A DNA stretch of 64,000 nucleotides, taken from NCBI GenBank assembly GCA_033549345.1, contig JAWSUT010000004.1, positions 1 through 64,000 of the forward strand, in the 5' to 3' direction. Shown here piece by piece: positions 43,265-51,912 of this stretch. Position 1 is the stretch's first letter. Each line of letters starts with the position of its first letter. This DNA is from JAWSUT01 sp033549345 (GTDB taxonomy: Bacteria; Bacillota; Dethiobacteria; Dethiobacterales; Dethiobacteraceae). The notes below the pieces were generated by a model that saw nothing but the letters and a program-made list of their open reading frames with translations, had not been told where the DNA came from and did no database searches. The position numbers and the translations under genes were made by a program.

Positions 43265-46114
43265 CTACTTCCCACAACATTTTTTATATTTCTTGCCGCT
43301 GCCGCAGGGGCATGGTTGGTTTCTGCCTACTTTTTCCGCCCGGTCCGGCCCATGGACGGCGGTCCCGTCACTGGGAGGTGTTTCGTTTGCCACCGCCACA
43401 GCCTGACGGCGCGGCGGAGCCATGACCTGGGCACGGAAGAGAACCCTGATGGATTCTTCCTTAATCTGGTGAATCATATCGTTGAACATTTCAAACGCTT
43501 CGCGCTTGTATTCCACCAGCGGGTCTCGCTGTCCATAGGCACGCAGGCCCACACCGTGGCGAAGTTCATCCATCGCATCAATGTGGCTCATCCACTTGGA
43601 ATCCACTGTTCTGAGGATAACAACGCGCTCCAGTTCGCGCATCGTTTCCTCACCCATGCGTTTTTCCCGCTCCTCATAGAAGGCAACAGCATTGTCCAGC
43701 AGCAGTTCCCGCAATTCTTCCCTGCTTTTTCCTTCCAGACCGGCAAGACTGAGTTTTTTGGGCGGCAGCAGCACACCCTCTGCCCAGTCCAACAACTCCT
43801 GCAGCAGCCACTCGTCATCGTGCATTGCTTCACTGGCATAATGGCCAAGAGCATCATCCACCAGGTCGGGAATCCACTCCATAGCGGTATCCCGCAGATT
43901 TTCCCCTTCTAGAACACGGCGGCGCTGGCCGTAAATCACTTCCCGCTGTTCGTTAATCACATCATCGTATTCCAGAATGTGCTTCCGGATATCAAAGTTG
44001 CGTGCTTCCACCCGCTTCTGAGCCGTCTCGATCGCGCGTGTAATCAGCGGATGGTCAATCGGCGTGTCTTCATCCAGGCCAACCTTCTCCATAATACCCA
44101 TAATATTGTCGCCGCCAAAGAGCCGCATCAGGTCATCTTCCAGCGAGATAAAGAACTGGCTGGAACCGGGATCCCCCTGCCGGCCGGAACGGCCCCGCAG
44201 CTGGTTATCAATCCGGCGGGATTCATGCCTTTCCGTACCGAGAATGTGCAGGCCGCCGGCACTGATAACTTTTTCCCGTTCCGCCTGCGTCTGCAGGCGG
44301 TATTTTTCCTGCAGCCCGGCAAACTTTTCTTTGGCGTCGCGTTTCTCGCGCTCATCCGTTTCCGGCATCCCCAGATAATCCTCCAGGAACATGCCGTAGT
44401 CCATCCTGAACTCATCTTCCGCCAGAGAATCGGGATTGCCGCCCAGCAGGATGTCGGTACCGCGGCCGGCCATGTTGGTGGCAATGGTCACAGCATGCAG
44501 CCGGCCCGCCTGGGCAATAATTTTTGCTTCCTTCTCGTGATGCTTCGCATTGAGCACTTCGTGTTTAATGCCCCGCTTCTGTAAAAGCCGGCTCAACTCT
44601 TCGGAGAGCTCAATGGAAATCGTGCCGACCAGGATGGGCTGTCCGGTTTTGTGCCGTTCGTCAATCTCTGTCACCACATGACGGAACTTACCCTGTTCGG
44701 TTTTATAGATTACATCCGGCAGATCCTCACGGATCATCGGTTTATTCGTATCAATAACTACGACATCCATACCGTAAATGCTCTGGAATTCCTGTTCTTC
44801 CGTCTGTGCCGTACCGGTCATACCGGAGAGCTTGTTATACATCCGGAAATAGTTCTGAAAGGTCACCGACGCCAGTGTCATGCTCTCCTTGGCAACCTTG
44901 ACACCTTCCTTGGCTTCAATGGCCTGGTGCAGACCTTCACTGTAGCGGCGGCCGTGCATCAGACGGCCGGTAAATTCATCGACAATAATAATCTGCCCGT
45001 CTTTGACCACATAATCTTTGTCCCTTTTCATCAGGTTATGTGCTCTGAGGGCATTTTCAACTTTTTTCTTAATAATATTACGGCGGTCAGCTTCCTTGCT
45101 CATCTGCGCCTGTTCTGTCTCAACGTCCTCGTAAACAACATCTTCTTCACCGTATAAGCCTTTTTCACCCAGCAGTACTTCCACCTGCGCCTCGCCTTCT
45201 TCGGTGAGCACAATCGTACTGGCTTTCTCATCCACAGTGAAGTGGTCTTCTTTTTTCAGCCGCCGGACCGCCTGGTTAATCCGGGCATAATCGTCTTCCT
45301 GCTTCTGGTCTTTCATCTGGCCGGAGATAATCAAAGGTGTCCGCGCCTCGTCAATCAGGATACTGTCCACTTCATCGACGATGGCAAAATTAAGCGGCCT
45401 CTGTGTCAGGTTTTCCTTATACAGCACCATATTGTCACGCAGGTAATCAAAGCCAAACTCGTTATTTGTGCCGTAGGTAATATCCGCAGCATACGCTTCC
45501 CGCTTCTGTACCGGATCCAGTCCGTGCACAATCAAACCCACGCTCAGGCCCAAGAACTCATAGACCTGCCCCATCCACTCTTTGTCACGCGAAGCAAGGT
45601 AGTCGTTAACGGTAACAATATGCACACCGCGCCCGGCCAAAGCGTTCAAATAAGCCGGCAGCGTGGCCGCCAGCGTTTTTCCTTCACCTGTCTTCATCTC
45701 CGCAACCCGGCCCTGATGAAGCACGATACCACCCAACAGCTGCACATCAAAATGCCGCATTTTAAGAACCCGGCGGCTTGCCTCCCGTACCACGGCAAAC
45801 GCTTCCGGCAGAATCTGCCAGAGAGCATCCTGCTCAGCTTTGTAGAGCTGCTTTTTCGCGTCTTCCAGTTCCCTGCGGTCAAACGCATCGGCATCGGGAG
45901 CTAATCTGTCTTTGAGCTCGTCAACCTGCCTTTTGGGCTCAGCAAGTATCTCGTTGAGCCTCCCCCGATACTCCGCCGTCTTCCCGCGAAGCTCCTCGTC
46001 ACTCAAAGCTTTTATTTCTTCTTCCAGTGCATTGATATTATCTACGATGGGATAAAGTTTCTTTAGTTCCCGTTTATTAACGTCGCCAATAATTCTTGAA
46101 ATCAGGCCGCGCAT
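43265..46114 (-). CDS. secA: Protein translocase ATPase SecA
   Basis: A 949-residue motor ATPase that drives preproteins through SecYEG. Walker A is EMKTGEGKTLAATL, Walker B FAIVDEVDS, plus the helicase motif MAGRGTDILLGGNP. The C-terminal SEC-C zinc motif (CPCGSGKKYKKCC) that binds SecB or ribosomes is present. ATG 46114 has GGAGG seven bases upstream. It is slightly longer than B. subtilis SecA. A terminator separates it from the upstream DUF5317 gene; prfB follows at 8 bp. Confidence 0.97.
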   Translation of the reverse strand: MRGLISRIIGDVNKRELKKLYPIVDNINALEEEIKALSDEELRGKTAEYRGRLNEILAEPKRQVDELKDRLAPDADAFDRRELEDAKKQLYKAEQDALWQILPEAFAVVREASRRVLKMRHFDVQLLGGIVLHQGRVAEMKTGEGKTLAATLPAYLNALAGRGVHIVTVNDYLASRDKEWMGQVYEFLGLSVGLIVHGLDPVQKREAYAADITYGTNNEFGFDYLRDNMVLYKENLTQRPLNFAIVDEVDSILIDEARTPLIISGQMKDQKQEDDYARINQAVRRLKKEDHFTVDEKASTIVLTEEGEAQVEVLLGEKGLYGEEDVVYEDVETEQAQMSKEADRRNIIKKKVENALRAHNLMKRDKDYVVKDGQIIIVDEFTGRLMHGRRYSEGLHQAIEAKEGVKVAKESMTLASVTFQNYFRMYNKLSGMTGTAQTEEQEFQSIYGMDVVVIDTNKPMIREDLPDVIYKTEQGKFRHVVTEIDERHKTGQPILVGTISIELSEELSRLLQKRGIKHEVLNAKHHEKEAKIIAQAGRLHAVTIATNMAGRGTDILLGGNPDSLAEDEFRMDYGMFLEDYLGMPETDEREKRDAKEKFAGLQEKYRLQTQAEREKVISAGGLHILGTERHESRRIDNQLRGRSGRQGDPGSSQFFISLEDDLMRLFGGDNIMGIMEKVGLDEDTPIDHPLITRAIETAQKRVEARNFDIRKHILEYDDVINEQREVIYGQRRRVLEGENLRDTAMEWIPDLVDDALGHYASEAMHDDEWLLQELLDWAEGVLLPPKKLSLAGLEGKSREELRELLLDNAVAFYEEREKRMGEETMRELERVVILRTVDSKWMSHIDAMDELRHGVGLRAYGQRDPLVEYKREAFEMFNDMIHQIKEESIRVLFRAQVMAPPRRQAVAVANETPPSDGTAVHGPDRAEKVGRNQPCPCGSGKKYKKCCGK

Positions 46115-46144
46115 GCCAAAACCTCCAATGTTTATATAATGCAT

Positions 46145-46171
46145 AAAAAGGAACCTGACGGTTCCCTTTTT
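46145..46171. terminator. Terminator between DUF5317 and secA
   Basis: AAAAAGGAACC-TGAC-GGTTCCCTTTTT; the minus read ends in a T-run and closes the HD-GYP-DUF5317 transcript just before secA. Confidence 0.85.
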
Positions 46172-46194
46172 CAGAAGCCAAACTTATTTTACCA

Positions 46195-46734
46195 TTATTT
46201 ATCGGCCGAAACAAGTGCAGGCAGCGTGTCTCCGCCAAGCATGCGCCTCTGGATAAACAGGAAAATACCCGCCACAATCAGAATGTCTCCCACGCTGATC
46301 ACCTGGCCAACAGGTGTCCAGACCGGAATCACATCCGCCAGAAACCACAACCGTGTCTCCTGGGTCATAAGCGTATGTGTCCCAACCGGCATCCGGCTCA
46401 ATCCGATCGTTTCCATTGCCTGCATAGAAACAGGCATCTTTCCACCGTTTGCAACTATTACAATGAAGTTTAACAGGCTTCCCAGACCAAAAAGCTTCAA
46501 CCCCGGTTTTCCCAGATTGAGCACAACCGCTACAAAAAAAATAAAATAAGCCACAACCTGAACAACAGGGCCATACAAAAATCCCCTTGCTTCCAAAGGG
46601 GTTACCACAGAACGCATTACCAGAGCCAAAATAACCAATGGCAGGCCCTTCAACCCCAATTCACCCAACCGTTCATACTTTCCTCCACGCAACAGCGCTA
46701 CAACCACAGCAAGTACCACACCAACCATGATCAC
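46195..46734 (-). CDS. DUF5317-type membrane protein
   Basis: A 179-residue protein with about five hydrophobic segments and a conserved NGGKMPVSMQAMETIG stretch. It matches the DUF5317 family as I know it. Function is unknown. GTG 46734 shares one base with the stop of the HD-GYP gene (TAGTG), so the two are probably translationally coupled. An internal ATG lies at 46728. Confidence 0.75.
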   Translation of the reverse strand: MIMVGVVLAVVVALLRGGKYERLGELGLKGLPLVILALVMRSVVTPLEARGFLYGPVVQVVAYFIFFVAVVLNLGKPGLKLFGLGSLLNFIVIVANGGKMPVSMQAMETIGLSRMPVGTHTLMTQETRLWFLADVIPVWTPVGQVISVGDILIVAGIFLFIQRRMLGGDTLPALVSADK

Positions 46735-47990
46735 TAAATCTCACCCCTGCGCTTCAATACTTTGATAAACGCATTTACAACATCCTTGCAAAACTGTGCG
46801 CTGCTGCAGCGCTCTAACTCCTCCACTGCATGCTTTTTGCTCATCGGGTCACTGTATATCCTGTGCGAGGTCATGGCATCAAAGGCATCCGCCACCCCGA
46901 TAATTTTCGCCCCCAGTGAAATTTTATCCCCTGTCAGCCGGTCGGGATAGCCCCTACCGTCAATCCGCTCGTGATGGTGACGGACAATATCGGCATGCTC
47001 ACCGATAAACTTAATATTTTGAATAATTTCCGCCCCAACCGCAGAATGGGACCGCACCAAATCAAACTCATCATCGGAAAGTTTACTGGGCTTGTTCAAT
47101 ATCTGCTCCGGAATGCTGATTTTTCCGATATCATGCATCAAGCCAAGATACTCCAGCTTCTCAACAAAATCTTCCGGCAGCTTCATCTCTTGTCCGATTT
47201 GGACAGCGTATTCCGCCACACGCTCCGAGTGGCCGTGAGTGTAATGATCTTTGGCATCAATAGCTTTGGTTAAAGCTTTAATTGTACTGATGTATTGATT
47301 GCGCATGTCAATGTACATCAGGAAAGTGTGACGGGCAACGATTAGCGGGACAATTAATAATAACAGTCCAAGGATACCAATGTTGGCATATACAGTTGCA
47401 ATTAAAATTCCTAAGGGCAATGTAGCAATATAATTTGGAATTGCCCACCTGAAGTTTGTGAGCCAAACTCCCCAAAAAGAAACTTTTTGTGCTAACATAA
47501 TTACAATCATAACAATGAGTGAGTTTAATGTAATATATATGAAAGCAGCAACTGCAAGCGGAAAGATATCACCGGGCAAGCTCATAGTGCCTACGTTCCC
47601 GCCTAAACGGATATAAATCATTCCTGCTATTCCCGTACATAAAGCTAATTGTGCAGCATTAAACAACATTTTGTGAAACAACTGTTCAAAATTTTTAAAT
47701 GTTTTTTTATGAAACAGCGAAGAGAAACTAACCCACGCCGCTACCGCAGGGCCAAACAAAATAATTAATGCAAGGTCTATAGCAAAGCTCACTGATACAG
47801 AACCATTTCCTCTTGGTAAGGGTACTTCAAGATGATCCATAATGATATGAACTATTAGAAAAAAGAATACAGGCAATCTTAAATCGGATATAGCTGGTGT
47901 ATTCAGAAAAAGGAAAGTAATTCCAAGAATTACAATAAAAATTATATATAATTTTGCTTGTGCGGGCTCTTCTTTATAAGACACAGCCAT
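46734..47990 (-). CDS. Membrane-bound HD-GYP phosphodiesterase
   Basis: A 418-residue protein with about seven to eight N-terminal hydrophobic segments (residues about 13-225) joined to a cytoplasmic HD-GYP domain (about 240-415). HGHSERVAEYA, LMHDIGKISIPEQIL, the HHHERIDGRGYP signature and IGVADAFDAMTS are intact, which predicts c-di-GMP hydrolysis. ATG 47990 is only three bases from AGGAGGA, so GTG 47984 (spacing about seven) is at least as likely. It is preceded by the inverted-repeat-bounded leader at 48005-48213. Base composition of the N-terminal part is more AT-rich than its neighbours. Confidence 0.9.
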   Translation of the reverse strand: MAVSYKEEPAQAKLYIIFIVILGITFLFLNTPAISDLRLPVFFFLIVHIIMDHLEVPLPRGNGSVSVSFAIDLALIILFGPAVAAWVSFSSLFHKKTFKNFEQLFHKMLFNAAQLALCTGIAGMIYIRLGGNVGTMSLPGDIFPLAVAAFIYITLNSLIVMIVIMLAQKVSFWGVWLTNFRWAIPNYIATLPLGILIATVYANIGILGLLLLIVPLIVARHTFLMYIDMRNQYISTIKALTKAIDAKDHYTHGHSERVAEYAVQIGQEMKLPEDFVEKLEYLGLMHDIGKISIPEQILNKPSKLSDDEFDLVRSHSAVGAEIIQNIKFIGEHADIVRHHHERIDGRGYPDRLTGDKISLGAKIIGVADAFDAMTSHRIYSDPMSKKHAVEELERCSSAQFCKDVVNAFIKVLKRRGEI

Positions 47991-48004
47991 TCCTCCTGAT
48001 TTAT

Positions 48005-48213
48005 AAAAAAGGACCGACTAAAACGAGAAGACTATCTTAACCCCATCTAAAACCGGCACCACCAGCAAGCACGAGTGTGCCCAGAGCGATAATCGCACGA
48101 ATAACCTTTGCCATGTTAAAAAGTCCCCCTTTACGGTTTCCTCTGTCGTGGTCCGCTAGTTGACGACAGGTAACCGCTTCGCTCGGGGTATTGGAGAATG
48201 TCGGTCCTTTTTT
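48005..48213 (-). ncRNA. Candidate structured leader RNA upstream of the HD-GYP gene
   Basis: The region is bounded by a perfect 14-bp inverted repeat: AAAAAAGGACCGAC (48005-48018) and GTCGGTCCTTTTTT (48200-48213). Read on the minus strand it starts GGACCGAC, folds through CTGTCGT…ACGACAG extended by CGGTT/AACCG (about 48177-48131), passes the 25-codon ORF, and ends in GTCGGTCC plus a U-run 15 bp before the HD-GYP start. The GGACC also appears in the hairpin loop, so the terminator strand has two possible partners. It matches no riboswitch class I can recall. The RNA and its function are inference. Confidence 0.5.
48037..48114 (-). CDS. 25-residue hydrophobic peptide
   Basis: ATG 48114 with AGGGGGAC at about ten bases upstream opens 25 codons ending in TAA at 48037-48039. 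The peptide starts MAKVIRAIIALGTLVLAGG and ends AGFRWG: two basic residues, one hydrophobic helix long enough to enter the membrane, and a Gly/Trp end. It lies inside the inverted-repeat-bounded leader in front of the HD-GYP gene. It could be a membrane peptide acting on that protein, a signal peptide product, or a leader peptide for attenuation. No family recognised. Confidence 0.6.
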   Translation of the reverse strand: MAKVIRAIIALGTLVLAGGAGFRWG

Positions 48214-48228
48214 TTGCTATGTAAGATG

Positions 48229-48870
48229 TCAAATATCAACCGGTACGCGTCTGTTCAAAGCCGAGAGAGTTGCCCTGACAACCGCTTCCTTTTCATCCTG
48301 CTTAATAAGGGCGGTCCCCACCAGGCATTCTTCCACAGGGCCCTGGATAAACGTAAGGGCGGTAGAAACCAGATTGCGGCTGCCGAGGGTATGCTGTGTG
48401 ACGTCTTCCAGAAACACATTACTGTTTACATCAAGAAAGCTGCTGACCGCTTCAATGGTGGCTTCAGCAAACAGTCGCAGCCTGTTACTGCGGGAATTAA
48501 CACCACAGCTTTTCCCCTGGCAGGAACGCTTGGCGGAGGTCAGCTCTACCGAAGCTTCCATTTGTGTGCCTTGCAGTGAATAATGAATGGCTGAAAACTT
48601 AAGGCGTTTCCCCTGAAAATATTTCTGTTCTTTGTTGAGCTGGACAATGGAAACTTTCTTATGGTCCAGGTCTATACCATATTCAACGCGCAGCAGTGTT
48701 TCAATATCCCTGACAAGCTGTTTCGCATTTCTTGTCTCTTCGGCCAGTACATGAATTTCGTCTATCTCTTTATTTTCGCCGAGGACAATATTAACTGAAA
48801 TCACATCACGGATTTGCTTTATCAGGTTTTCACATTCAGCCAGTTTAATTGCTTTTGGAGCGTCGGCCAA
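48229..48870 (-). CDS. Conserved protein of unknown function
   Basis: A 213-residue soluble protein. The N-terminal part (about 12-75; IVLGENKEIDEIHVLAEE, ETLLRVEYGIDLDHKKVSIVQL) has the look of a conserved domain found in many bacteria beside other ORFs, and the C-terminal part (about 90-210) carries CQGKSC. The TTG start at 48870 has GGAGG seven bases upstream. Its stop lies only ~16 bp from the bounded leader. I do not assign a function. Confidence 0.6.
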   Translation of the reverse strand: MADAPKAIKLAECENLIKQIRDVISVNIVLGENKEIDEIHVLAEETRNAKQLVRDIETLLRVEYGIDLDHKKVSIVQLNKEQKYFQGKRLKFSAIHYSLQGTQMEASVELTSAKRSCQGKSCGVNSRSNRLRLFAEATIEAVSSFLDVNSNVFLEDVTQHTLGSRNLVSTALTFIQGPVEECLVGTALIKQDEKEAVVRATLSALNRRVPVDI

Positions 48871-49010
48871 GTAGATCCCTCCGTCTCTGTATGAAATTGC
48901 CTAGTGCTCCCCCGAAAGACGCAAACTAATTTTATTCCATTTATTTCAATCACTACTGTCCATATTTCGACCTGTTATGTGAAAATCCTTCCTAGCAAGG
49001 AAAATTACAG

Positions 49011-50114
49011 TTAAATTCGACAACCAATTTGTTCCACGAGCGCCCAGACGCATCCTGTGACCAGGGAATGTCCGCCCAGCAGAACGGGGATCCGGCACTC
49101 TGAAGCGGCGCGGGTAAATTCACGCACAAAGGGATCCCTGATCTCCTGATACAGTCCGAGGTCCGAGTTAAACCGATCCGCATCGCTCAGTTGATTTTTC
49201 TGATGAGCAAAAAGAACACGGGTGTCAATCAAAGCGGCGCTTACCGTTTTCTCAAGATGGGTAAAAAACCGCTCCGGGCCGATTTCCTCCAGCCAAAAGC
49301 CCAGCAGGGAGACCACTTCATTTCTCTCCAGCCGGCCGAGCGCTTTCATACCCCGCTCTTCGGAGAATACGCGCAGGCGAACTTTGAAATTGTGATTTAT
49401 CCGTGAGATGGCCGGGGCACCGATTCTGCCAATCAGGGCCACATCGGGATAATTATCTGCCCGCAGTATATCTTTAACACGTTGTACCGGTGTTGTGTTT
49501 AATCCCAGACCGTTCAGGGCGGTGCGCAGGTTTGCACCTCCAAAAGGTGAGTCGGCCAGAATCAGCAGGTCTGTGGGCGTATCTATATCAAATTGTGTAC
49601 CCAGTGTTGCGGGGAGGAGGTGCTGCTCAAACCCGGCGTCATAGCGCAGCAACAGGACCAGGGCATTATCTGTGGCGGCCGGAGGGTAGTGCTGCAGAAC
49701 CGAGGCCGGGTTAAAGGCAATGATGTCGGCTGACTGCACATTGTTGGTGATATAGCGGTTTTCTTTTTCCAGGACAATCCGGCAGGCACCGGCCAGTTCT
49801 TCCGTGTCAATCAGCGGCACGGCAGCACCGCCCATGCAGATCACAGCTTTGATTTGATGTTTCACCGTCAGGTGCAACAGTTCTCTGCCAAAATGGAAAT
49901 CAGACGGTGCCGTTTCGTTGAATTCTATATGTATACGCTCACCGGCAAGCGCCGTAAGTTCATGCCTGTTGGTGACAAGAAAAACTCTGCCCACTTCCGG
50001 GAGAGTCAGCAGTTTATCCAGGTTATCGCGCAGCGCGGCATGCCGTACCGTGACCAGCATTTCCTCCACCGGGCTTTTGGCTTCATTTCCTTCAAAAATA
50101 ACAACATCGATCAT
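49011..50114 (-). CDS. MobA/CofC-like nucleotidyltransferase-fold protein
   Basis: A 367-residue protein. The first ~200 residues resemble a GT-A/MobA-type fold: FEGNEAKSP at the N-terminus, a central MGGAAVPLID, and FDIDTPTDLLIL, close to the DIDTPxDL motif of CofC and MobA relatives. The usual N-terminal GGxSxRMG nucleotide loop is not seen, so catalysis as a nucleotidyltransferase is doubtful. The C-terminal ~150 residues (LLGGHSLVTGCVWALVEQ) are unassigned. ATG 50114 has GGAGG upstream. Confidence 0.5.
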   Translation of the reverse strand: MIDVVIFEGNEAKSPVEEMLVTVRHAALRDNLDKLLTLPEVGRVFLVTNRHELTALAGERIHIEFNETAPSDFHFGRELLHLTVKHQIKAVICMGGAAVPLIDTEELAGACRIVLEKENRYITNNVQSADIIAFNPASVLQHYPPAATDNALVLLLRYDAGFEQHLLPATLGTQFDIDTPTDLLILADSPFGGANLRTALNGLGLNTTPVQRVKDILRADNYPDVALIGRIGAPAISRINHNFKVRLRVFSEERGMKALGRLERNEVVSLLGFWLEEIGPERFFTHLEKTVSAALIDTRVLFAHQKNQLSDADRFNSDLGLYQEIRDPFVREFTRAASECRIPVLLGGHSLVTGCVWALVEQIGCRI

Positions 50115-50143
50115 TCTGATAGCCTCCTGTACATTTTCTGCCT

Positions 50144-50209
50144 ACAAAAAAACAACCCCTTTAGGTATTTTACACGGTATGCTAACCGCGTGTCTACTTA
50201 AAGGGGCTG
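50144..50209 (-). terminator. hpf terminator with nested stem
   Basis: On the minus strand CAGCCCCTTTAAG pairs with CTAAAGGGGTTG, enclosing a second stem (ACACGCGG/CCGTGT), then TTTTTTTG. It ends hpf. Confidence 0.75.
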
Positions 50210-50223
50210 CTTGTATGGCGTCG

Positions 50224-50754
50224 CTATTTGAGTGCGGGTTCAATTAGTCCGTATTTACCGTCCTTGCGGCGGTAAACGACATTGATTTCATCTATATCGG
50301 CATTGATGAAAACAAAGAAGTCATGGCCAAGGAGATTCATCTGTAAAACAGCTTCCTCCACAGGCATCGGCTTCACCACAAAGCGCTTCGTTTTAACTAC
50401 ATCCAGGTCATCTTCCTCGTCAACTTTGGGCAGTTCAGCCATGGCCTTAAGTCCCCCACCCTGGCGGGCCTTGCGGTTGATTCTGGTTTTATATTTAGCA
50501 ATCTGCCGCTCCAGCTTATCCACAACCAAATCGATGGATGCATACATATCGCCCGTACCTTCTTCAGCACGTAGGATCATTCCATTAATGTCAGCGGTTA
50601 CCTCCACCTTGTGCATACCGTGCTCAACAATTAACGTGACCTGGGCCACCGCATCAAAATCAAAGTATTTATCAATTTTACCAATGCGTTTCTGCACATG
50701 GTCTTTTAAGGCGTCAGTCACCTCTACGTCTTTACCGCGTAAGATCAATTTCAT
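50224..50754 (-). CDS. hpf: Ribosome hibernation promoting factor, long form
   Basis: A 176-residue protein with an N-terminal ribosome-binding domain (about 1-100; GKDVEVTDALKDHVQKRIGKIDKYF) and a C-terminal dimerisation domain (about 120-175; VVKTKRFVVKPMPVEEAVLQMNLLGHDF). The long form dimerises 70S ribosomes into 100S particles in stationary phase. ATG 50754 has AAGGAG nine bases upstream. It lies upstream of unrelated conserved ORFs rather than directly before secA as in B. subtilis. Confidence 0.96.
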   Translation of the reverse strand: MKLILRGKDVEVTDALKDHVQKRIGKIDKYFDFDAVAQVTLIVEHGMHKVEVTADINGMILRAEEGTGDMYASIDLVVDKLERQIAKYKTRINRKARQGGGLKAMAELPKVDEEDDLDVVKTKRFVVKPMPVEEAVLQMNLLGHDFFVFINADIDEINVVYRRKDGKYGLIEPALK

Positions 50755-50854
50755 TCTCTTCAGCTCCTTCCCGCTTTTTTTTAGTATTCCCTGAAACGTA
50801 ATAAAATCCTTCATTGGAAAGATTAACAAAAGATAAAACCGGTCTTTTTACAGT

Positions 50855-50885
50855 AAAAAATCCCAAATTAATTTGGGATTTTTTC
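50855..50885. terminator. csp terminator
   Basis: AAAAAATCCCAAATTAATTTGGGATTTTTT, a 15-bp symmetric palindrome with T-runs on both strands (core ATCCCAAATTAATTTGGGAT). It closes csp on the minus strand. Confidence 0.85.
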
Positions 50886-50917
50886 TTGCATATGTGTTGC
50901 ATGACCGCAGAAAACCG

Positions 50918-51121
50918 TTATTTTTTAACTACATTGGCAGCCTGCGGACCCCGGGTACCTTCTACGATGTCAAACTCAACTTCTTCACCTTCAGCCAGAG
51001 TTTTAAAACCCTCCTGCTGAATCGCGGAATAATGGACAAACACATCCCCGCCATCTTCGCGTTCAATAAAACCATAGCCTTTTTCCTGATTAAACCACTT
51101 GACTTTGCCGAGCACTTTCAT
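50918..51121 (-). CDS. Cold shock protein
   Basis: A 67-residue CspA-family protein with RNP1 KGYGFI and RNP2 VFVHY, an RNA chaperone of the S1-like fold. Length is normal. ATG 51121 has AGGAGGT upstream. A hairpin of GTTAATG/CATTAAC in its leader could be the temperature-sensitive element usual for csp mRNAs. Confidence 0.96.
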   Translation of the reverse strand: MKVLGKVKWFNQEKGYGFIEREDGGDVFVHYSAIQQEGFKTLAEGEEVEFDIVEGTRGPQAANVVKK

Positions 51122-51144
51122 ACCTCCTGAACATTAAAAACTAT

Positions 51145-51199
51145 GTTAATGAAGCCATTAACACAGCATAAAATTATCATATATTGGCAATAAAGTCAA
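51145..51199 (-). promoter_or_regulatory. csp promoter and leader hairpin
   Basis: TTGACT (51199-51194) and TAATTT (51176-51171), 17 bp apart on the minus strand, followed by the leader hairpin GTTAATG-GCTT-CATTAAC (51162-51145). Confidence 0.45.
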
Positions 51200-51207
51200 C
51201 CGTTTCA

Positions 51208-51903
51208 CTATCGTGCAACCACAGCCAGATAAATCTCGGCGACACCGGCCCGACGCAGTGCTTCACCGGCAAAGTGGGCTGTAGCACCGGTGGTAAGTAA
51301 ATCATCCACCAACAGTACCCTGCCGGGCAGGTCCGCGTCAGGTGCAAGTGCAAAAGCATCGGCTACATTGTGCCAGCGCTCCTTTGCATCCAGCTGCGTC
51401 TGGCTCGGCGTCGCTTCCTTTCTGACCAAAATCTGTTTGACCGGCAGCCTGAGTTCATCCCCAATAACATGGGCCAACAGCAGTGCCTGGTCATAGCCGC
51501 GCTGCACCAGTCTGGTGTAGTGCAAAGGCACGGGCACCACTGCATCCATCTCGGGCCAATGGCTGCGTTTGACCTGTCTTGCCATCAATTTACCGAGCGG
51601 GTCGGCCAGTTCTTTTCGCCCGTCATACTTGAATCTGTGAATTGTTTTCTTTAGTTCTCCCCGATAGAGGCTTACGGCACATGCCCGGGAAAAAGAAAAC
51701 GATTTGTCTCTGCAGGAGGGACAGGGCTGAACACCTCCGGCATGGGGGTGGCCGCACCAACTGCAGCAGTGACTCGGGTCAGGCACTTGCGCCAGGCAAT
51801 CCCGGCACGTTGCAGGGCCTGGTTTGTCCGCAGTAAGCCGGCTGCGGCAAATCACGCAGCGCGGTGGGAATAAAAGGTCCAGCAGAGGAGTCAGAAAGCC
51901 CAT
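51208..51903 (-). CDS. comF: ComF-family phosphoribosyltransferase-like protein
   Basis: A 231-residue protein with an N-terminal zinc-binding region of paired cysteines (CVIC, CRDC, CCSWC, CPSC within residues 17-65) and a C-terminal type I phosphoribosyltransferase fold with the PRPP loop VLLVDDLLTTGATAHFA. In competent bacteria ComFC acts in DNA uptake; no other competence genes are in the window. Starts at ATG 51903 with AGGAGGT, 10 bp from recD2. Confidence 0.9.
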   Translation of the reverse strand: MGFLTPLLDLLFPPRCVICRSRLTADKPGPATCRDCLAQVPDPSHCCSWCGHPHAGGVQPCPSCRDKSFSFSRACAVSLYRGELKKTIHRFKYDGRKELADPLGKLMARQVKRSHWPEMDAVVPVPLHYTRLVQRGYDQALLLAHVIGDELRLPVKQILVRKEATPSQTQLDAKERWHNVADAFALAPDADLPGRVLLVDDLLTTGATAHFAGEALRRAGVAEIYLAVVAR

Positions 51904-51912
51904 AATGACCTC

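Noticed and set aside
48121..48215. Assigning the 48.1-48.2 kb leader to a known riboswitch class (c-di-GMP-I or -II, c-di-AMP, ZTP)
   Set aside because: None of the conserved cores of those classes is present; c-di-GMP-I in particular lacks GGGCAAACC.
48160..48579. A plus-strand gene opposite the 48.2-48.9 kb protein
   Set aside because: No ribosome-binding site, low protein-likeness, and the minus-strand frame has a good TTG start with GGAGG and a conserved-looking sequence.
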